Notes under the pieces: generated by a model
What the model saw: the letters and a program-made list of their open reading frames with translations, nothing else
What the model was told of the DNA's origin: nothing
Database searches by the model: none
Translations under genes and position numbers: made by a program
Part shown: positions 37,025 through 50,022 of the stretch, in pieces
Position numbering within the stretch: position 1 is the first letter of the stretch
Layout: the number at the start of each line of letters is the position of its first letter
Source: Acestrorhynchus altus
Lineage: Eukaryota > Chordata > Actinopteri > Characiformes > Acestrorhynchidae
Length of the DNA stretch: 64,000 nucleotides
NCBI GenBank assembly: GCA_034509495.1
Contig: CM067513.1
Location: forward strand, 19,908,819-19,972,818
Direction of reading: 5' to 3'

Positions 37025-39091
37025 CATTCACTACATGTAAATTTGGGCCTTTTTGTTTTACTTTTGATCAGTAAGGCTCACAGCTCATAATAATCCAGTT
37101 TCTCATTTTATCAGCATATGAGTTGAGTAAATTATTATTTAAATAGTATAAATATCATGTGTAGTTCAGCACACAGAATGCTGACCTGACAGATGTGCAG
37201 AAGATGATAATAAACACACAGGAGGTCATTGTTGAAAAAGCAGGCAGTTCTCAGAGTGGAAAGCTGACCGGAAGGGGAAAATGTAGTGGGACAAGATGCA
37301 TGGGCAACAGGGATGACCACAGCCTCGAGAGCAATGTCAAGAAAAGACAACTCCAGAACTTGGGAGACCTTCACAAAGACTGGACTGAGGCTGAAGTCAA
37401 GACATCAAAAGCCCCCAGACACATAAGTCTCAAGGAAAGAAGCTACAACTGCAGCATACCTAAGCCACTCCTTAACCAACGACAAGTTTCTGTGGTCTGT
37501 GATGGTTCAGAGTGCCACACCATCTGCTGGTGTTGGTTAAACTGACTGTATAAATGAACATACTTGTCAGAAATCTTTTGCATTGTACATCCTTTTCTGT
37601 TTGATCATTTGAATTTGAGAAACTAGATGTCTGTCATGAGCTATAAGCCACACTATTTAAACAGAAAAGCAAAAGTAAAAAATGTAAAGATTTCCTTTCT
37701 GAATTAGTGCATGAACAAAATGTTTTTATGATATTTCAATTTCACAGAAACAAAATGCCAGATAAAAAAATCAATTTAAATTTTGTGACTGTGTTCATTA
37801 AATAGCATCTTGACTTCCTCACTCAATCCATCACCTGATGTAGCAGTGTAGCTTCCTGCATATACATTTTTGGTGGATAACAAGATTTACATTTTTGATC
37901 TGGCATTTCTTTCTTTGAAATTGAAATATCACAAATTTCACAGATCAGATCGTTTTGTGGATCAGCATAATAAACATGAGTAAATTAACTTTGCATTTCA
38001 TTTCTCAGTACTGAGAAAACAATATGCATGAAGCTTTGCTTTGAACATGGTCTTAATTGACACCAACAGGAGGTTTAGTGTTAAAGTACTTGGCTACCAG
38101 ACTGCACTGAAAACATTTTTTGTTTAAATGCACATTATTATGATGATGATTGTTTTGTATTTACATAATTATTCCAGGTATATTTGTTCTGAACTCCATT
38201 AAGCTTCCACACTGCAACATGAGCAGTGTAGTGAGCAGTGAGAGTTTACTTACTGTTGCTCTGGGGTACATCTGTGTGTGGTTTGAGAAACAGAAGATGC
38301 TTTGGATAATTCGTTTATGATTTAGCATGTGTATGTGTGGAGATTTCGTCACACTAGCCTCATATTTGTGGCAGAAAATTCCCCTGTAGATTTTAGGGCC
38401 AATAGCCCACTCGGATCATTCGGCAAAGAGCTGCTAACATTCCAGGAAGTTGTATTGGTTTCCAATTGCCTACATACAGACAAGATTTTCTCTACAAACC
38501 AAGAATTCTAAGATTGAAACAGAAAGTTAGTAACAAGCTTACTCAATATAAATATCACCTCAGTCCAAATATTCGTCCTTGCTGTAATAAAGGACTAATA
38601 AAGGATCATCTTATCTTACTCTGAGGGGATAAAAAAGATAAAATGCCCCACATTATTCACCCTATAGTTATAAATGTCCTCAACATTTTTAGGGCTGGTT
38701 TACTTACATGTTTGTCCTCAAAGGAATGATGATCCTTGCTTGGTCTGATTTTACCATTGCAGCTAGTGTTGGTGGTCTCGCCCCCTTGGCCATAGCAGAG
38801 GCCACAAGTTTGTGACCTGAAGAAAGCTTTCTGAAAGAGCCTCCTGCTTCGGGTCCTCTCCACCTCCTCTACCACCTTCTCCACCACCACCTCCTCCTCC
38901 TCCTCCTTCGACAGAAGTGTAGATTCCCGTTCCTCGCTGCGACAGTTCTGCTGAGATATTCTTAAGTCGGCAGTTGGAGCTTTGGGTGAGCTGAAGATGC
39001 GACCACCTTCCAGCTTTGTGCGCTCAAGCATGTTGTTTTGCATCTCGCACGCAGGTGCGACTCTCTTAGCTCTGCTAGCAGCACTGCCCAT
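36213..39091 (-). CDS. cys1: Cystin-1 (ciliary membrane-associated protein), complete, 180 aa
   Basis: Cystin is a lipid-anchored protein of the primary cilium; loss causes polycystic kidney disease in the cpk mouse. Three coding exons: 39091-38708 (128 codons), 36638-36580 (59 bases) and 36312-36213 (stop TAA). The borders are CAT|GTAAGT, ACAG|AAG, TAG|GTAAGA and ACAG|TGTT, and the phases join exactly (phase 0, then AG|T). The N-terminus MGSAASRAKR has glycine 2 for myristoylation followed by basic residues. A Glu-rich EEEEEVVVEKVVEEVE segment follows. The C-terminus CERPVLALSVFYAASEEDLMNIIEREFS resembles the conserved cystin ending (RPAAISYDHSEEGLM.SIEREY). Position beside klf11 also matches cystin. 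The middle is poorly conserved, so identity rests on the two ends and the synteny. Confidence 0.86.
36968..37022. repeat. (AT)n microsatellite
   Basis: About 55 bases of AT repeat in the first intron of cys1. Confidence 0.95.
37195..37500 (+). mobile_element. Tc1/mariner transposase relic
   Basis: The open frame contains DDHSLESNVKKRQLQNLGDL, HKDWTEAEVKTSKAPRHIS and IPKPLLNQRQ. This matches the DNA-binding (paired-like helix-turn-helix) half of a fish Tc1-like transposase. The catalytic half is absent. It lies in cys1 intron 1 in the opposite orientation. Confidence 0.65.
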
Positions 39092-39117
39092 ACTGACACT
39101 GTACTGCCCTGACCCAC
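38521..39117 (-). repeat. Segmental tandem duplication, unit A (functional cys1 exon 1)
   Basis: Shares AAGTTAGTAACAAGCTTACT and the whole exon-1 region with 40150-40762. It runs from about 190 bases 3' of the exon-1 donor to the start of the minisatellite. Offset between matching points is about 1.63 kb. Confidence 0.88.
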
Positions 39118-39665
39118 ACAGTCACTAACACAGGCACTAACACAGTTTAACACAGTCTAAACACAGTCACAAACACAGTCTAAACACAGTCACAAACACA
39201 GTCTAAACACAGACACTAGCTAACACAGTCTAAACAGACACCAACACAGTCTAAACACAGTCACAAACACAGTCTAAACACAGACAGTAACAGTCTAACA
39301 CAGACACTAACACACTAAACATAGACATCAACAGTCACTAACAGACACTAACACAGTCTAACAGAAACACTAACACAGTCTAAATAGTTACAAACACAGT
39401 ATAACCTCAGTCACTAAAATAGTCTAAACAGTCACTAGCTAACACAGTCTAAACACAGACACTAACACAGTCTAACACAAACACTAACAAGTCTAACCAC
39501 AGTCACTATTTAACACAGTCTAAACATGGTGACTAATATGATCTAAAGACAGTCACTAACAAAGTCTAAACACAGACACCAACAGTCTAACACAGAAACT
39601 AACACAGTCACTAATACAATCTAAACACAGTCACTAATACAATCTAACCATACACACCAACACAT
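39118..39665. repeat. Minisatellite A, about 20-25 bp unit (ACACAGTCTAAACACAGACACTA)
   Basis: Irregular tandem copies built from AACACAGTCTAAACACAG and ACACTAACACAGTC run for about 550 bases. The array begins about 20-25 bases above the cys1 start codon, so it forms the immediate 5' flank of cys1. Confidence 0.93.
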
Positions 39666-40149
39666 TATAAAACCATTCCAGTCTCAGCAAAACAGCAAAC
39701 ACGAGAAGAGAGACAGTCCAGCCATCTGGACTCGTGGTGGGGTGTGGGAGTTACACAACGCACACACACTGACAGATCATACTGGCAAAGAAAGTAAAAA
39801 AAATCTAAAAAAACTAAACACAGTCAGTCTTGTTTCAGTCACTGTGTCCTTCCTCAACCCAAAGACAATCTTCTCTGTCAGCAGATAGGAATATCCAAAA
39901 TCACTACTCACTACTGCTGGGGAGGCAGAGCTGCTGGTCCAGCAAAGAACCAATTATAATAGGAAGTAGGTGGAACTTTAGAGCGTGTATCTCCTCCTCT
40001 GAGCTTTGTGTGTGGATCGATAGAGAAACAGAATGACAGACAGAATGGCAGAAAGACAGACAGATAGATAGATATAGATTGAGTTGTATTTTTGTTTATT
40101 ATTAATAATGATAATATTGTAGATATTCTTTCTTATCTACAGTTAGTTA

Positions 40150-40768
40150 TAAAGTTAGTAACAAGCTTACTCAATATAAATATCACCTCAGTCCAAATAT
40201 TGCGTGCATATTCTTTGCTACTGTAACAGTGTGAACTTCCTTGCTGTAATAAAGGACTAATAAAGGATCATCTTATCTTACTCTGAGGGGATAAAAAAGA
40301 TAAAATGCCCCACATTATTCACCCTATAGTTATAAATGTCCTCAAAATTTTAGGGCTGGTTTACTTACATGCCCCAATTCATGTCTGACCTCAAGGGAAT
40401 GATGATCCTTGCTTGGTCTGATTTTACCATTGCAGCTGGTGTTGGTGGTCTTGGCCACAGCAAAGGCCACGTGTTTCTGACCTGAAGAAAGCTTTTTGAA
40501 AGAGCCTCTTACTCAGGGTCCTCTCCACCTCCTACCACCTTCTCCACCACCACCTCCTCCGACAGAAGCGTAGATTCCCGTCCCTCGCTGCGACAGTTCT
40601 GCTGAGATCTTCTTAAGTCGGCAGTTGGAGCTTTGGGTGAGCTGAAGATGCGACCACCTTCCAGCTTTGTGCGCTCAAGCGCGTTGTTTTGCATCTCGCA
40701 CGCAGGTGCGACTCTCTAAGCTCTGCTAGCAGCACTGCCCATACTGACACTGTACTGCCCTGACCACA
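40150..40768 (-). repeat. Segmental tandem duplication, unit B (dead cys1 exon 1)
   Basis: Second copy of the unit at 38521-39117, with an extra piece of about 35 bases (ATATTCTTTGCTACTGTAAC region, near 40208) and scattered small deletions. Confidence 0.88.
40369..40742 (-). pseudogene. Duplicated cys1 exon 1, inactivated
   Basis: Reads MGSAASRA and then a stop: codon 9 is TAG (40716-40718) where the functional copy has AAG. Farther on, a 2-base deletion just after VVVEKVV shifts the frame. An 8-base deletion near 40450 removes part of the sequence coding the QGGE region, and the exon end has an insertion before the conserved GTAAGT donor. No copies of exons 2 and 3 were found near it, so it is an exon-1-only duplicate, not a second gene. 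Confidence 0.88.
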
Positions 40769-42450
40769 ACGCAGACACTAACACAGTCTAAATATAGACA
40801 TCAACACAGTCACTAACACAGTCTAACACAAACACTAACAGTCTAAACAGACACTAACACAGTCTAAATATATACATCAACACAGTCACTAACAGTCTAA
40901 CACAAACACTAACAGTCTAAACAGACACTAACACAGTCTAAATATATACATCAACACAGTCACTAACAGTCTAACACAAACACAACAGTCTAAACAGACA
41001 CTAACAGTCACTAGCTAAAACGGTCTAAACATGGTCACTAATACAATCTAAACAGTCTAAACACAGACACTAACATAGTCTAACACAGAAACTAACAGTC
41101 TAACACAGACACCAACAGTATAAACACAGACATCAACACAGTCTAAACACATTCACTAGCTAACACAGTCTAAACAGACACTAACAGTGTAAACACAGAC
41201 ACTAACAATGTAAACACAGACACTAACAGTCTAAACACAGACACTAACACAGTCTAACACAGACACTAACATTCTAAACATAGACACAGTCTAAACACAG
41301 ACACTAACACAGTCTAAACACAGACTAACAGTCTAAATACAGTCACTAACAGTCACTTGCTAACACAGTCTAAACAGGCACTAACAGTCTAAACACAGAC
41401 ACTAACAGTCTAAACACATACTAACAAAGTCTTAACACAAACACTAACACTGTTTAAACACAGTCACTAGTTAACACAGTCTAAACATAGACACTAACAG
41501 TCTAAACACAGACACTAACAGTCTAAACACAGACACTGAGACTCACAGACACTAACACAGTCTAAACAGTCACTAACACAGTATAAACAGTCATTAACAC
41601 AGTCTAAACACAGACACCAACACAGTATAAACACAGTCACTAAGAGTCACTAGCTAACATAGTCTAAACAGACACTAACACAGTCTAAACACGGACACTA
41701 AAACAGTCTAAACACAGACACTAACCCAGTGTAATACAGACACTAACAGTCTAAACCCAGACACCAACACAGTCTAAACACAGACACTAACAAAGTCTAA
41801 ACACAGTCGCTATCGAACACAGACAGTCTAAACACAGTCGCTAACTGATACAGTCTAACACAGGCACTAACTCAGTCTAAACACAGACATTTACAGTCTA
41901 AACACAGGCACTAATATAATCTAAACAGTCTAAACACAGACACTAGCACAGCCTAAACAGACACTAAGTCTAAACACAGTCAGTAATACAATCTAAACAG
42001 TCTGAACCCAGACACTAACACAGTCTAAACACACACAGTCTAAACAGTCACTAACACAGTCTAAACACAGACACTAACACAGTCACTAAGTCTAAACATA
42101 ATCACTAACAGTCACTAGCTAACACAGTCTAAACAGACACTAACACAGTCACTAATACAGTCTTACACAGACACTAACAGTCTAACACAGACACTAACAG
42201 TCTAACATAGACACTAATACAGACTAAACAGTCTAAACAGATACTAACACAGTCACTAACAGTCTTACACAGACACTATTACAGTCTAACACAGATCCTA
42301 ACAGTCTAAACACAGACACTAACACAGTCTGAACACAGACATCAACGCAGTGTAACGGACACTAACAGTCTATACACAGACACTAACAGTCCAACACAGA
42401 TACTAAGAGTCTAAACACAGACACTAACACAATATAACACAACTAATAGA
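40769..42450. repeat. Minisatellite B, expanded array of the same unit
   Basis: About 1.7 kb of the same irregular ACACAGTCTAAACACAGACACTA-type units as array A, beginning about 25 bases above the dead exon's former start codon. It is three times longer than array A. Spacers and units vary, which excludes a CRISPR array. Confidence 0.95.
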
Positions 42451-44254
42451 ATGGAGTTGGCCTCTTCCTTGCAGATTTAATGTGTCTCTGTGGGGAGTTT
42501 TGCTCGTTCATTCCGAAGTGCATTTGAAAGGTCAGACATGTTGGACAAGAGGGCTTGGCTTGCAGTCTTCATTCTAGTTCATCCCAAGAGATTGATGGGC
42601 TCTTTTTAGGCCAGTCAAGATATTCCACACCAAACACCCACCTGTGTCTTTATAGTTATGCCTTTTTGCACTGGGGCAAAGACATGCTGGAACAGAAAAG
42701 GACCTTCGCCAAACTGTTTCCACAAATTTGAAAACACAACTGTTCAAAATGTCTTTGTAGGCTGAAGCATTAATATTTCCCTGTCCCCAAAATCATGTCA
42801 ATGTCAATGTTTTAAATGCTCACATGAAAGAAACAAAGATATAGAATAAGATACAAACAAAATGATAGAAAACCAAAATAATAAAAGATAATAAAATTAT
42901 AGATAATAAAATTAAACAAGTCCTCTGCACTTGTGCACAATGTGAAGGAAACAAATAGTAGATAATATGATTTTGAGTTCCCACAAGTTTTGCACAATTG
43001 CAATTGCAATTTTTGGTAGTTCCACCACACAGCCTCAATAGACTGTTCCATCTGTGTTACCAACAGGCTACTAAAATTTTGTTCTCATAAGACATTCCTA
43101 CTTTTCCTTTCTTCAATTCTTCTTTTGAGAACATGACAGTATGGGTGTGTGTGTGTGTTTGCTCATCAGTGCTATTAGTGGACAGGTGAAAAAATGGCCA
43201 TATAGGTAGTATTTTTAAACTATCATGTTGATCAATTTTGTTCATTTTCATTTATTTCATGTTTTGCCAAACTATTCCTATAAGGATTAAATTGTAAATG
43301 GATGTCATGCTATAGATCCTCTCTATAGATTTCAATACTGATTAAAAAAGCAACACCGCTGTAAACTTTTTTGTAGTTGTTTATTACCAAGGTGCAAGTT
43401 AATATATCAAAAAATTAACAGAGCAGTAGCAATAAATATGGAAAAATGGCAGCTGACGGAGTATGACACAAATATATTATTTAAATCTATTTTTACACAG
43501 CCAACATGCCAGTAAACAGTAGAAACTTTAAATCCTGCTTCTGATTCTATTACCAGTTCTTGTGTAAACTAAAACAGTCTAGGGTTTCTTTAAATTTGAT
43601 ACCCAGAGGCTAGCTAGTAGCTACAGTTTCTGAAGATATTGAGTCTCCATGGTTAGATGCACAGCTTTACTGCCATGGATACTGCATAGCAGTATTTAAA
43701 TATATCGCTGTTGTCCAATTAAAAACATGTATCTCCAAAATGGCAACTTTACAGGAAAAGGCAAAACTTAACTTGTGAAGTGAAAGTAAATCAAAATATT
43801 TTTAGCAATTCTAATTGTCTATTATTCCAAATGTATTTACACATTGTACAGATCATCTACAGGGTTCAAATGATGGAGAATAACCAAAATCTGAACAATG
43901 GAGATAAACGCTTTTCATTGGACAGCAGCGATACTTTCCCTATTCCTTAATCCCACAGCAGTGCGTCTTACAAATGCTGTTTCTAGAAGACCATTAAATG
44001 GCTTTACATCATACAGCCCTATGCTGTTATGCATTTGCAATTAAGCCTGGTTGTTAATGTTTTTGTACAGGTCCCTCTGCATTACCACAGTAACAGTTCT
44101 GGCATTTACACATGCAGCATTTGGCAGATGCTTTATCCAGAGTGACTTACAAAAGTACTTTGCTGTTCACTCAGAAAATATCCTTAGCTAGTTTGTAGAG
44201 GCTGCTGCATTCTGGATCACTTGCATTGGCTGGAACAGAACACTTTCCCTGTGG
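42451..44254 (-). other. Region between the cys1 upstream array and dhx32, including likely dhx32 3' UTR
   Basis: AT-rich, no exon recognised. A minus-strand AATAAA lies at 43380-43385, about 870 bases past the dhx32 stop, as the clearest polyadenylation candidate. A short TG run is at about 43145. A short antisense L2-like tail lies at 44105-44160. Confidence 0.55.
44105..44160 (-). mobile_element. L2/SINE tail fragment (antisense)
   Basis: GCATTTGGCAGATGCTTTAT followed by CCAGAGTGACTTACAAAAGT is the reverse of the common tail TTTTGTAAGTCACTCTGGATAAGGGCATCTG, also seen at 59300. It probably lies in the dhx32 3' UTR. Confidence 0.7.
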
Positions 44255-47200
44255 TCACTGTATGACACAGCGTTCATAGGAGTGCTCTTCACTGGCAGTA
44301 TTGCTCAGGGTCTGGGGCTTTCGCTTGCCCTTACATGGCGTAGCTGAGCCATTCTCTATGATGTGCTGCAGTACCTCCTTGCTCTCACTAGGGGGAAGGT
44401 TGTAGAAGAAATACTGAGGAGCCATCTGGATAAACCTGTCCATAACACAAGAACAATAAACAAAAACAATTAAAATGTTTAAATAAATTATCAACATAGG
44501 AGTACGCATTAAGCATACAACTGCTAGGAAAATGCTCTTTTCACATTTGTCCTGAACACCTCAGTCTGCATCCAGGGGCAATGCTAAGATTGTTTGGAGG
44601 ACTCATCGCTGGTTTGCCTTCACACAGAAGGTACAGAATTCATTTGGAACATCACTTTTGTACCTACATTTTGTTCATTGCTTTTCCTAACTTTCCCAGG
44701 ATACTACATGCTGCGTTGTGGATTCATTGGGGTTTCACTGTACACCTGTTCTTGGAGAAGGTGTTGAGCAGTGCAGGCGAAAAGATAAAGCAATCACGTG
44801 ACCAAATTAATCAATCATGTAACTCCACACGTGGCACTGGGAGCTTCCACACTCACAGCAGACTGAACCAGAGTGTGCTTGACCACAGATTTGATGAACA
44901 GAAATCAGGCCTCTGGACCACTCCCAGCCTTAAAAACTGTTTTCACACTTGATGAAATGTATCACAGATTCAGAGCAAGCCCTGCCACGTCTTGAAGAAA
45001 AAAAACAAAAAAAAAAACAAAAAACCACTAGTATGAAAGTGACCTTAATCATTAGTTCAGCACATCTTATCCTAATTTTCATTAGAAGTGGATTAATGCT
45101 GTGCGTCTGGACTGTAAACAAATATTCTTGGATTGTTTTGTAGAAACCATCCTGTTTTCAGCTTAAGACTTCATAAAACTCCACATTTGAAGAATGTGGT
45201 TGAACAATGGGTGCTTGACTATTTTGATTTATCAAAATTATCAAGCACACACTACCAAGCAAGGCATGATAGTGGGTGGCATATGAATAGGGCATTCCAT
45301 TTATGAAACTGTGCAGACATTTAACATTCCTCAATCCACAGTGTCACGTGTGTACCAGGAATACATTACAGAAGGCATTATGACTCCCCGGTGCTGTGCG
45401 GTAATGATTGTGACTGTCTGTCACCATCCATGCAAACAGACAAGCAAAGTGTTCCACTTTTGAGTGTTCATTGCATACTCTAGGAAACTAAATGTATGGG
45501 AGAGCAACAAAATAACCAAATACTTTCTGATCTATTTTCAAACCCTAAATAAATTGTATTGATTTTATATAATCCCACCTCTAAGTGAACAGACCAAAGA
45601 ACCACCACTTTTAGACCTTTTTGTTTTCTAACAGAGGGAGCCCTATACTATCTCCCTTTCTCTCTCCAAACATGAGTTCCATACATTTAGCCAGCTGCCT
45701 CTGTGTAAGCAGGGTGATATTCACAAGCCTAAGCCTCTTTCCCTCTAAGAGTGCAGCAGCAGGATATTACATATTTGCCCTGTATCAAACCACATTGCCT
45801 GATAAGCTGCTGCAGATGGCACAAATGCTCACTTAATGCTCCACATGACACTGGAGTGACTGTGACGGAGAGGAAAGGGAATGCTAATTCAGTACCACAT
45901 GGCTGTAAGAGCTAAAGAGGGGTGAAATGTGGCACAAATCAATCTGAAAACAGTTCAAGTTTGATGTGAGCAGGTTGTCATTCTAAGGTTAAAGTAAAAA
46001 TACGTGTTTCAGTTTTAAGTTAAAAAGTTAAGTTTTAATCAGCTAATATGGCCAATACATTATAGCCCAAAAATCCTTGACATCTCAGTACAGAGTAATT
46101 CAGTGTTTTCCAGCCTAACTTTATCTAAAGCATGCTGCAAATGGTTCTAAAACACTGCTGAAACATTCAGGGCTGTAAGCTACAGATATAGTTAATGGAA
46201 AATAAGGAAAACACTGGAATACTACTTTACTTGGTGCCCCTCTAAATACTACTAGCCCAAAGACACAGAAATGGACTTACTCGTGTGCGGAAATCTCAGT
46301 AACTGTTCGAATGCAGTTGTTCTCAGACAGCATGTGTTCGTGGTAAAGAACCCACTCAGGAAGTTTCTGCTTGGGAGGTTCAGCTCCATAGCCAGAAAGT
46401 GGGTGGATTTGAGCCACATGTTTGTGAGTAAGCATGAAGTAATTTCCCGTCCCATCAATGTCCCTAGCCACCTGGAATATTGGACAGGTGAACAGATGTA
46501 CTTAAAAAAAGTGACATTATGTACAACATGCATAGTAAACACATCAATAGACACATAACACACAGAATTGTCATATATACAAAGGTGCATTAGTGTAAAA
46601 AGCATGTCAATATAAAGCATGCATTAATAAAGCATCTCAGAACACTGGATGAGTAATATATAAATAAGATGCATAGGATGTGAGCTATTGTTTGTATACA
46701 AACTATGACCAGTTGTTTATTGTGAGAGGCAGAAGATAGTACAGAGCACTGGAATGAGACTTTGGGGAGTCTGATGGCAGAGAAAATTTGGTTCTGTTTC
46801 AGTGTTTCCTTTAATTTCAGCACACCTGATCTAAACTAATGAGCTAACTGATCAACCTCAGCTGAGACTCAGTGTTTTCTACTGTGGACTGGAAAACTCC
46901 ATTATCTCTTCCACTTTTCTCAACTGCCTTCCATTGCTGAACCAAATCTGATTTGGCCATTGCAATTAATAAATTCAAAACAAAAGTTCCTGATGGACAT
47001 ACCTGCATAAAGAAGCCAGCCAGCAGTGCACGTTTTATGTCCAGCGTATTGGCCTTGGAGCCAAAAGCAGGAGAGGACACTGGTAACTCAATCCGTTTCA
47101 GGATCTCAATAAGCTCTGCTCGAACTGAATCAGCTGTTTCTAGGGCAGTCAGACTCAGGAAGTGATCATTACACCACTGCTCTGTGTTGGAATCTGAGTG

Positions 47201-49969
47201 GAAAAAGGGAAAATCAAATCTCTGTGAATCAGCAAAACAGTTACATCACTGCTGTATGTGACACTAACAGACAGACACCAACAATTGCTGTGGTCCAGTG
47301 TAACTGAGAATGGTTCAACAACAGCAGTGTTCATTTATGTTTACTGCAATAATTAATGAAATACATTTTAATATAGTTTATCAGATTTTATTAACTCGTA
47401 ATTCATGTTGGCAGTCTTTTACTTGTTTAATTACAGGTTATGTATGTACATGGAGGAGTAATAGTTGAAGAGCTTTGGTTAGATTGCCTTTATCATGCAA
47501 TACCTGCACTCCTAGAATGTTTCTTATCCAATCACATTGTGAGGTTGCAACTGTGGTAAAATACATACAATGTATGCAGAAAGTATTCACAGCACATTTT
47601 CCACATTTTGTTAGCCTTAGCCTCAATTCAAAATGGATTCAATTCATTTTCCCCTCATAGGTTAGTTTGAAATCTTTGCAAATTTATTAAAAATAAAAAA
47701 CAAAAATATAACGTTTAATGTATTCACAGCCTCAACTCTCAAAACTGAGCTCAGGTGCATCTTGTTTACACTGATCTCCAATCAAGTCATAGAAACATCT
47801 GAAGGATGAACACATGTTGTAAATTCAGTTGATTGGTCATGATTTGATGTCAGAACACAAACCAAGCCATAAAGTCTAAGGATTTGTCTGTAGACCTCAG
47901 AGACAGGATTGTATTGAGACAGATCAGGGAAAGGGTACAGAAATAAGTCTGCTGCACTAAAGTCCCCAATGAGCACAGTGTCCTCCATCATCCGTAAATG
48001 GAAATGGAAAACTGAGTGATTGTGGTAAGAGGGACTTGGTCAGGGAGGTGACCAAGAACCCAATGGTCACTTTAGCAGAGCTCCATTGTTGCTCTGTGGA
48101 GAGAGAAGAACCTCCCAGAAGGACAACCATTTCTGCAGCACTCCACCAATCAGTCCTGTATGATAGAGTGGCCAGACAGAAGTCAATCTTCAGTAAAAGT
48201 CACGTGACAGCCTGTCTGGAGTTTGCCAATGGCACTTTCAGACTATGAAAAACAAAGATTTAACTTTTTGGACTGAATGCCAAGCATAATGTCTGGAGGA
48301 AACCAGGCTCTGCTCATCATCTGGGTAGTACCATTCCTACAATGAAGTATGGTGGTGGCAGCATCATGCTCTGGAGATGTTTTTTCTGCAACAGGAACTG
48401 GGATTAGTCAGGGTCTTGGGAAAGATGACTGCAGCGATGAACAGAGACATCCTCCAATCTGATGGAGCTTGAGAGGTTCTGCAAAGAATAATGGGAGAAA
48501 CTTCCCTACAACAGGTGTGCCAAGCTTGTTGCATCATATTCAACTTGAGGCTGCCAAAGGTGCTTCAACAAAATATTGAGCAAAGGTTGTGAATACTAAT
48601 GTACATGTTATATTTTTGTGTTTTAATTTTAATAAATTTGCAAAGATTTCAAACAAACTTTTCTCACTTTGTCATTGTGGGCTACTGTGTGTAGAATTTT
48701 GAGGGGAAAAAAGAAATTAATCTGGAATAAGGAATTTTGGAATAAGGCTGTAACATAATGTGGAAAAAGTACTTTCCGGATGCACTGTGTTTTGCGCCAC
48801 TCATACTGCCATTTTCCCTTCTTGACTCACATGAGCTGTACTGGCTGTGTTTATAGGCATTGTAAACGTTGATAAGGGTAAAATGGTCCCCCTCAGGGTG
48901 ACAGAAGCTCTGATGGCACTCCAAAGCGTCCTGCTTGAGCTCCACTGGAGGGGCCAAGAAACAGCTTGGAGCTGAGGAAAGAAAAAACAGGAAAAGTAAG
49001 TGGGTAGACAAAAGGTGCTGTCATCTGAAATGTTTTACAGATCCAGATGAAAATACCTGGAAATAAATGCTGAAACATTGATCTTTTGTCTCACATTTAT
49101 CATTCAATGTCAAACCAAAATGTTTTCACTATACAGCAAAAATACCGGGATTGGTCTCACTGTTACAGGTTTCTGTAGGAACCTTAATTTCCCTGAGGGA
49201 ACCCTCCCAAGGGATCAATAAAGTTCTATTCTATTCTTCTTCTATTCTATTCTACAGTAATTTTGGAGGGGAGTGTACATCTGTGCTAACAATGGGTGTA
49301 ACTTAAAGTAGCTGAATGCATTCATTAAGAGGGGCGTCCACAAACATTTTGACATGGTACACATTTGAACATTTGTTATGATCTATTTAACAAATGACTG
49401 TAATATTTGTATGTAGCCCTCCTTATTGCCATCAGAGATTTTTATATTTTTTATAACCCATTGTACTTCTCAACAACTTTGTCCCTGACTTGTTTGGAGA
49501 TCTCCTTGGTTTTCATGGTGTTGTTTGTTAGTGGTACCTTTTACTTAATAGTGTTGCAGCTTCTGCGGCCTTTCAGAAATCATGTGTATATACTGGTAGT
49601 TATGTCACACAGACTGCACACAGGTGACTTCTGAATGTAATTGGTTGCACCAGAACAACTTAGGGGCTTCATTGCAAAGGAGGTGAATACATATGTACAT
49701 GTCAATCTTCAGTTTTTTATTTCCAATTTTTTTTAACTAAAGGGCATATTGTGCAGATGCATCACATACAATTCAGATTAAAACACATTTAAATACTGTA
49801 ATGTAACAAAATAGGTAATAGTGAGTGTAAATATTTATTTGAATGAAATCACTGTAGTGTGCAGAGATAGAACTAGACATTGTTTGAAATGTATTTTGGT
49901 CATAGTATCATATGGTATTTCTGATGTAGTGTTATTTTGTAAATGTATGCCAATGTGTAAGTATTTAAG

Positions 49970-50022
<53 letters not shown>

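Noticed and set aside
37195..37545. 116-codon plus-strand frame as a host gene in cys1 intron 1
   Set aside because: Its sequence matches the DNA-binding half of a Tc1-like transposase and has no catalytic half.
38657..39091. 144-codon minus-strand frame read as a complete single-exon gene
   Set aside because: The last 16 codons run past a GTAAGT donor at 38707 into intron. The real protein continues through exons at 36638-36580 and 36312-36213 with matching phases.
40509..40694. Second functional cystin gene
   Set aside because: The exon-1 copy has a premature stop and a frameshift, and no separate exons 2 and 3 accompany it.
39118..42450. CRISPR array
   Set aside because: Units are irregular 20-25 bp tandem repeats without unique spacers of constant length, in a vertebrate genome with introns.
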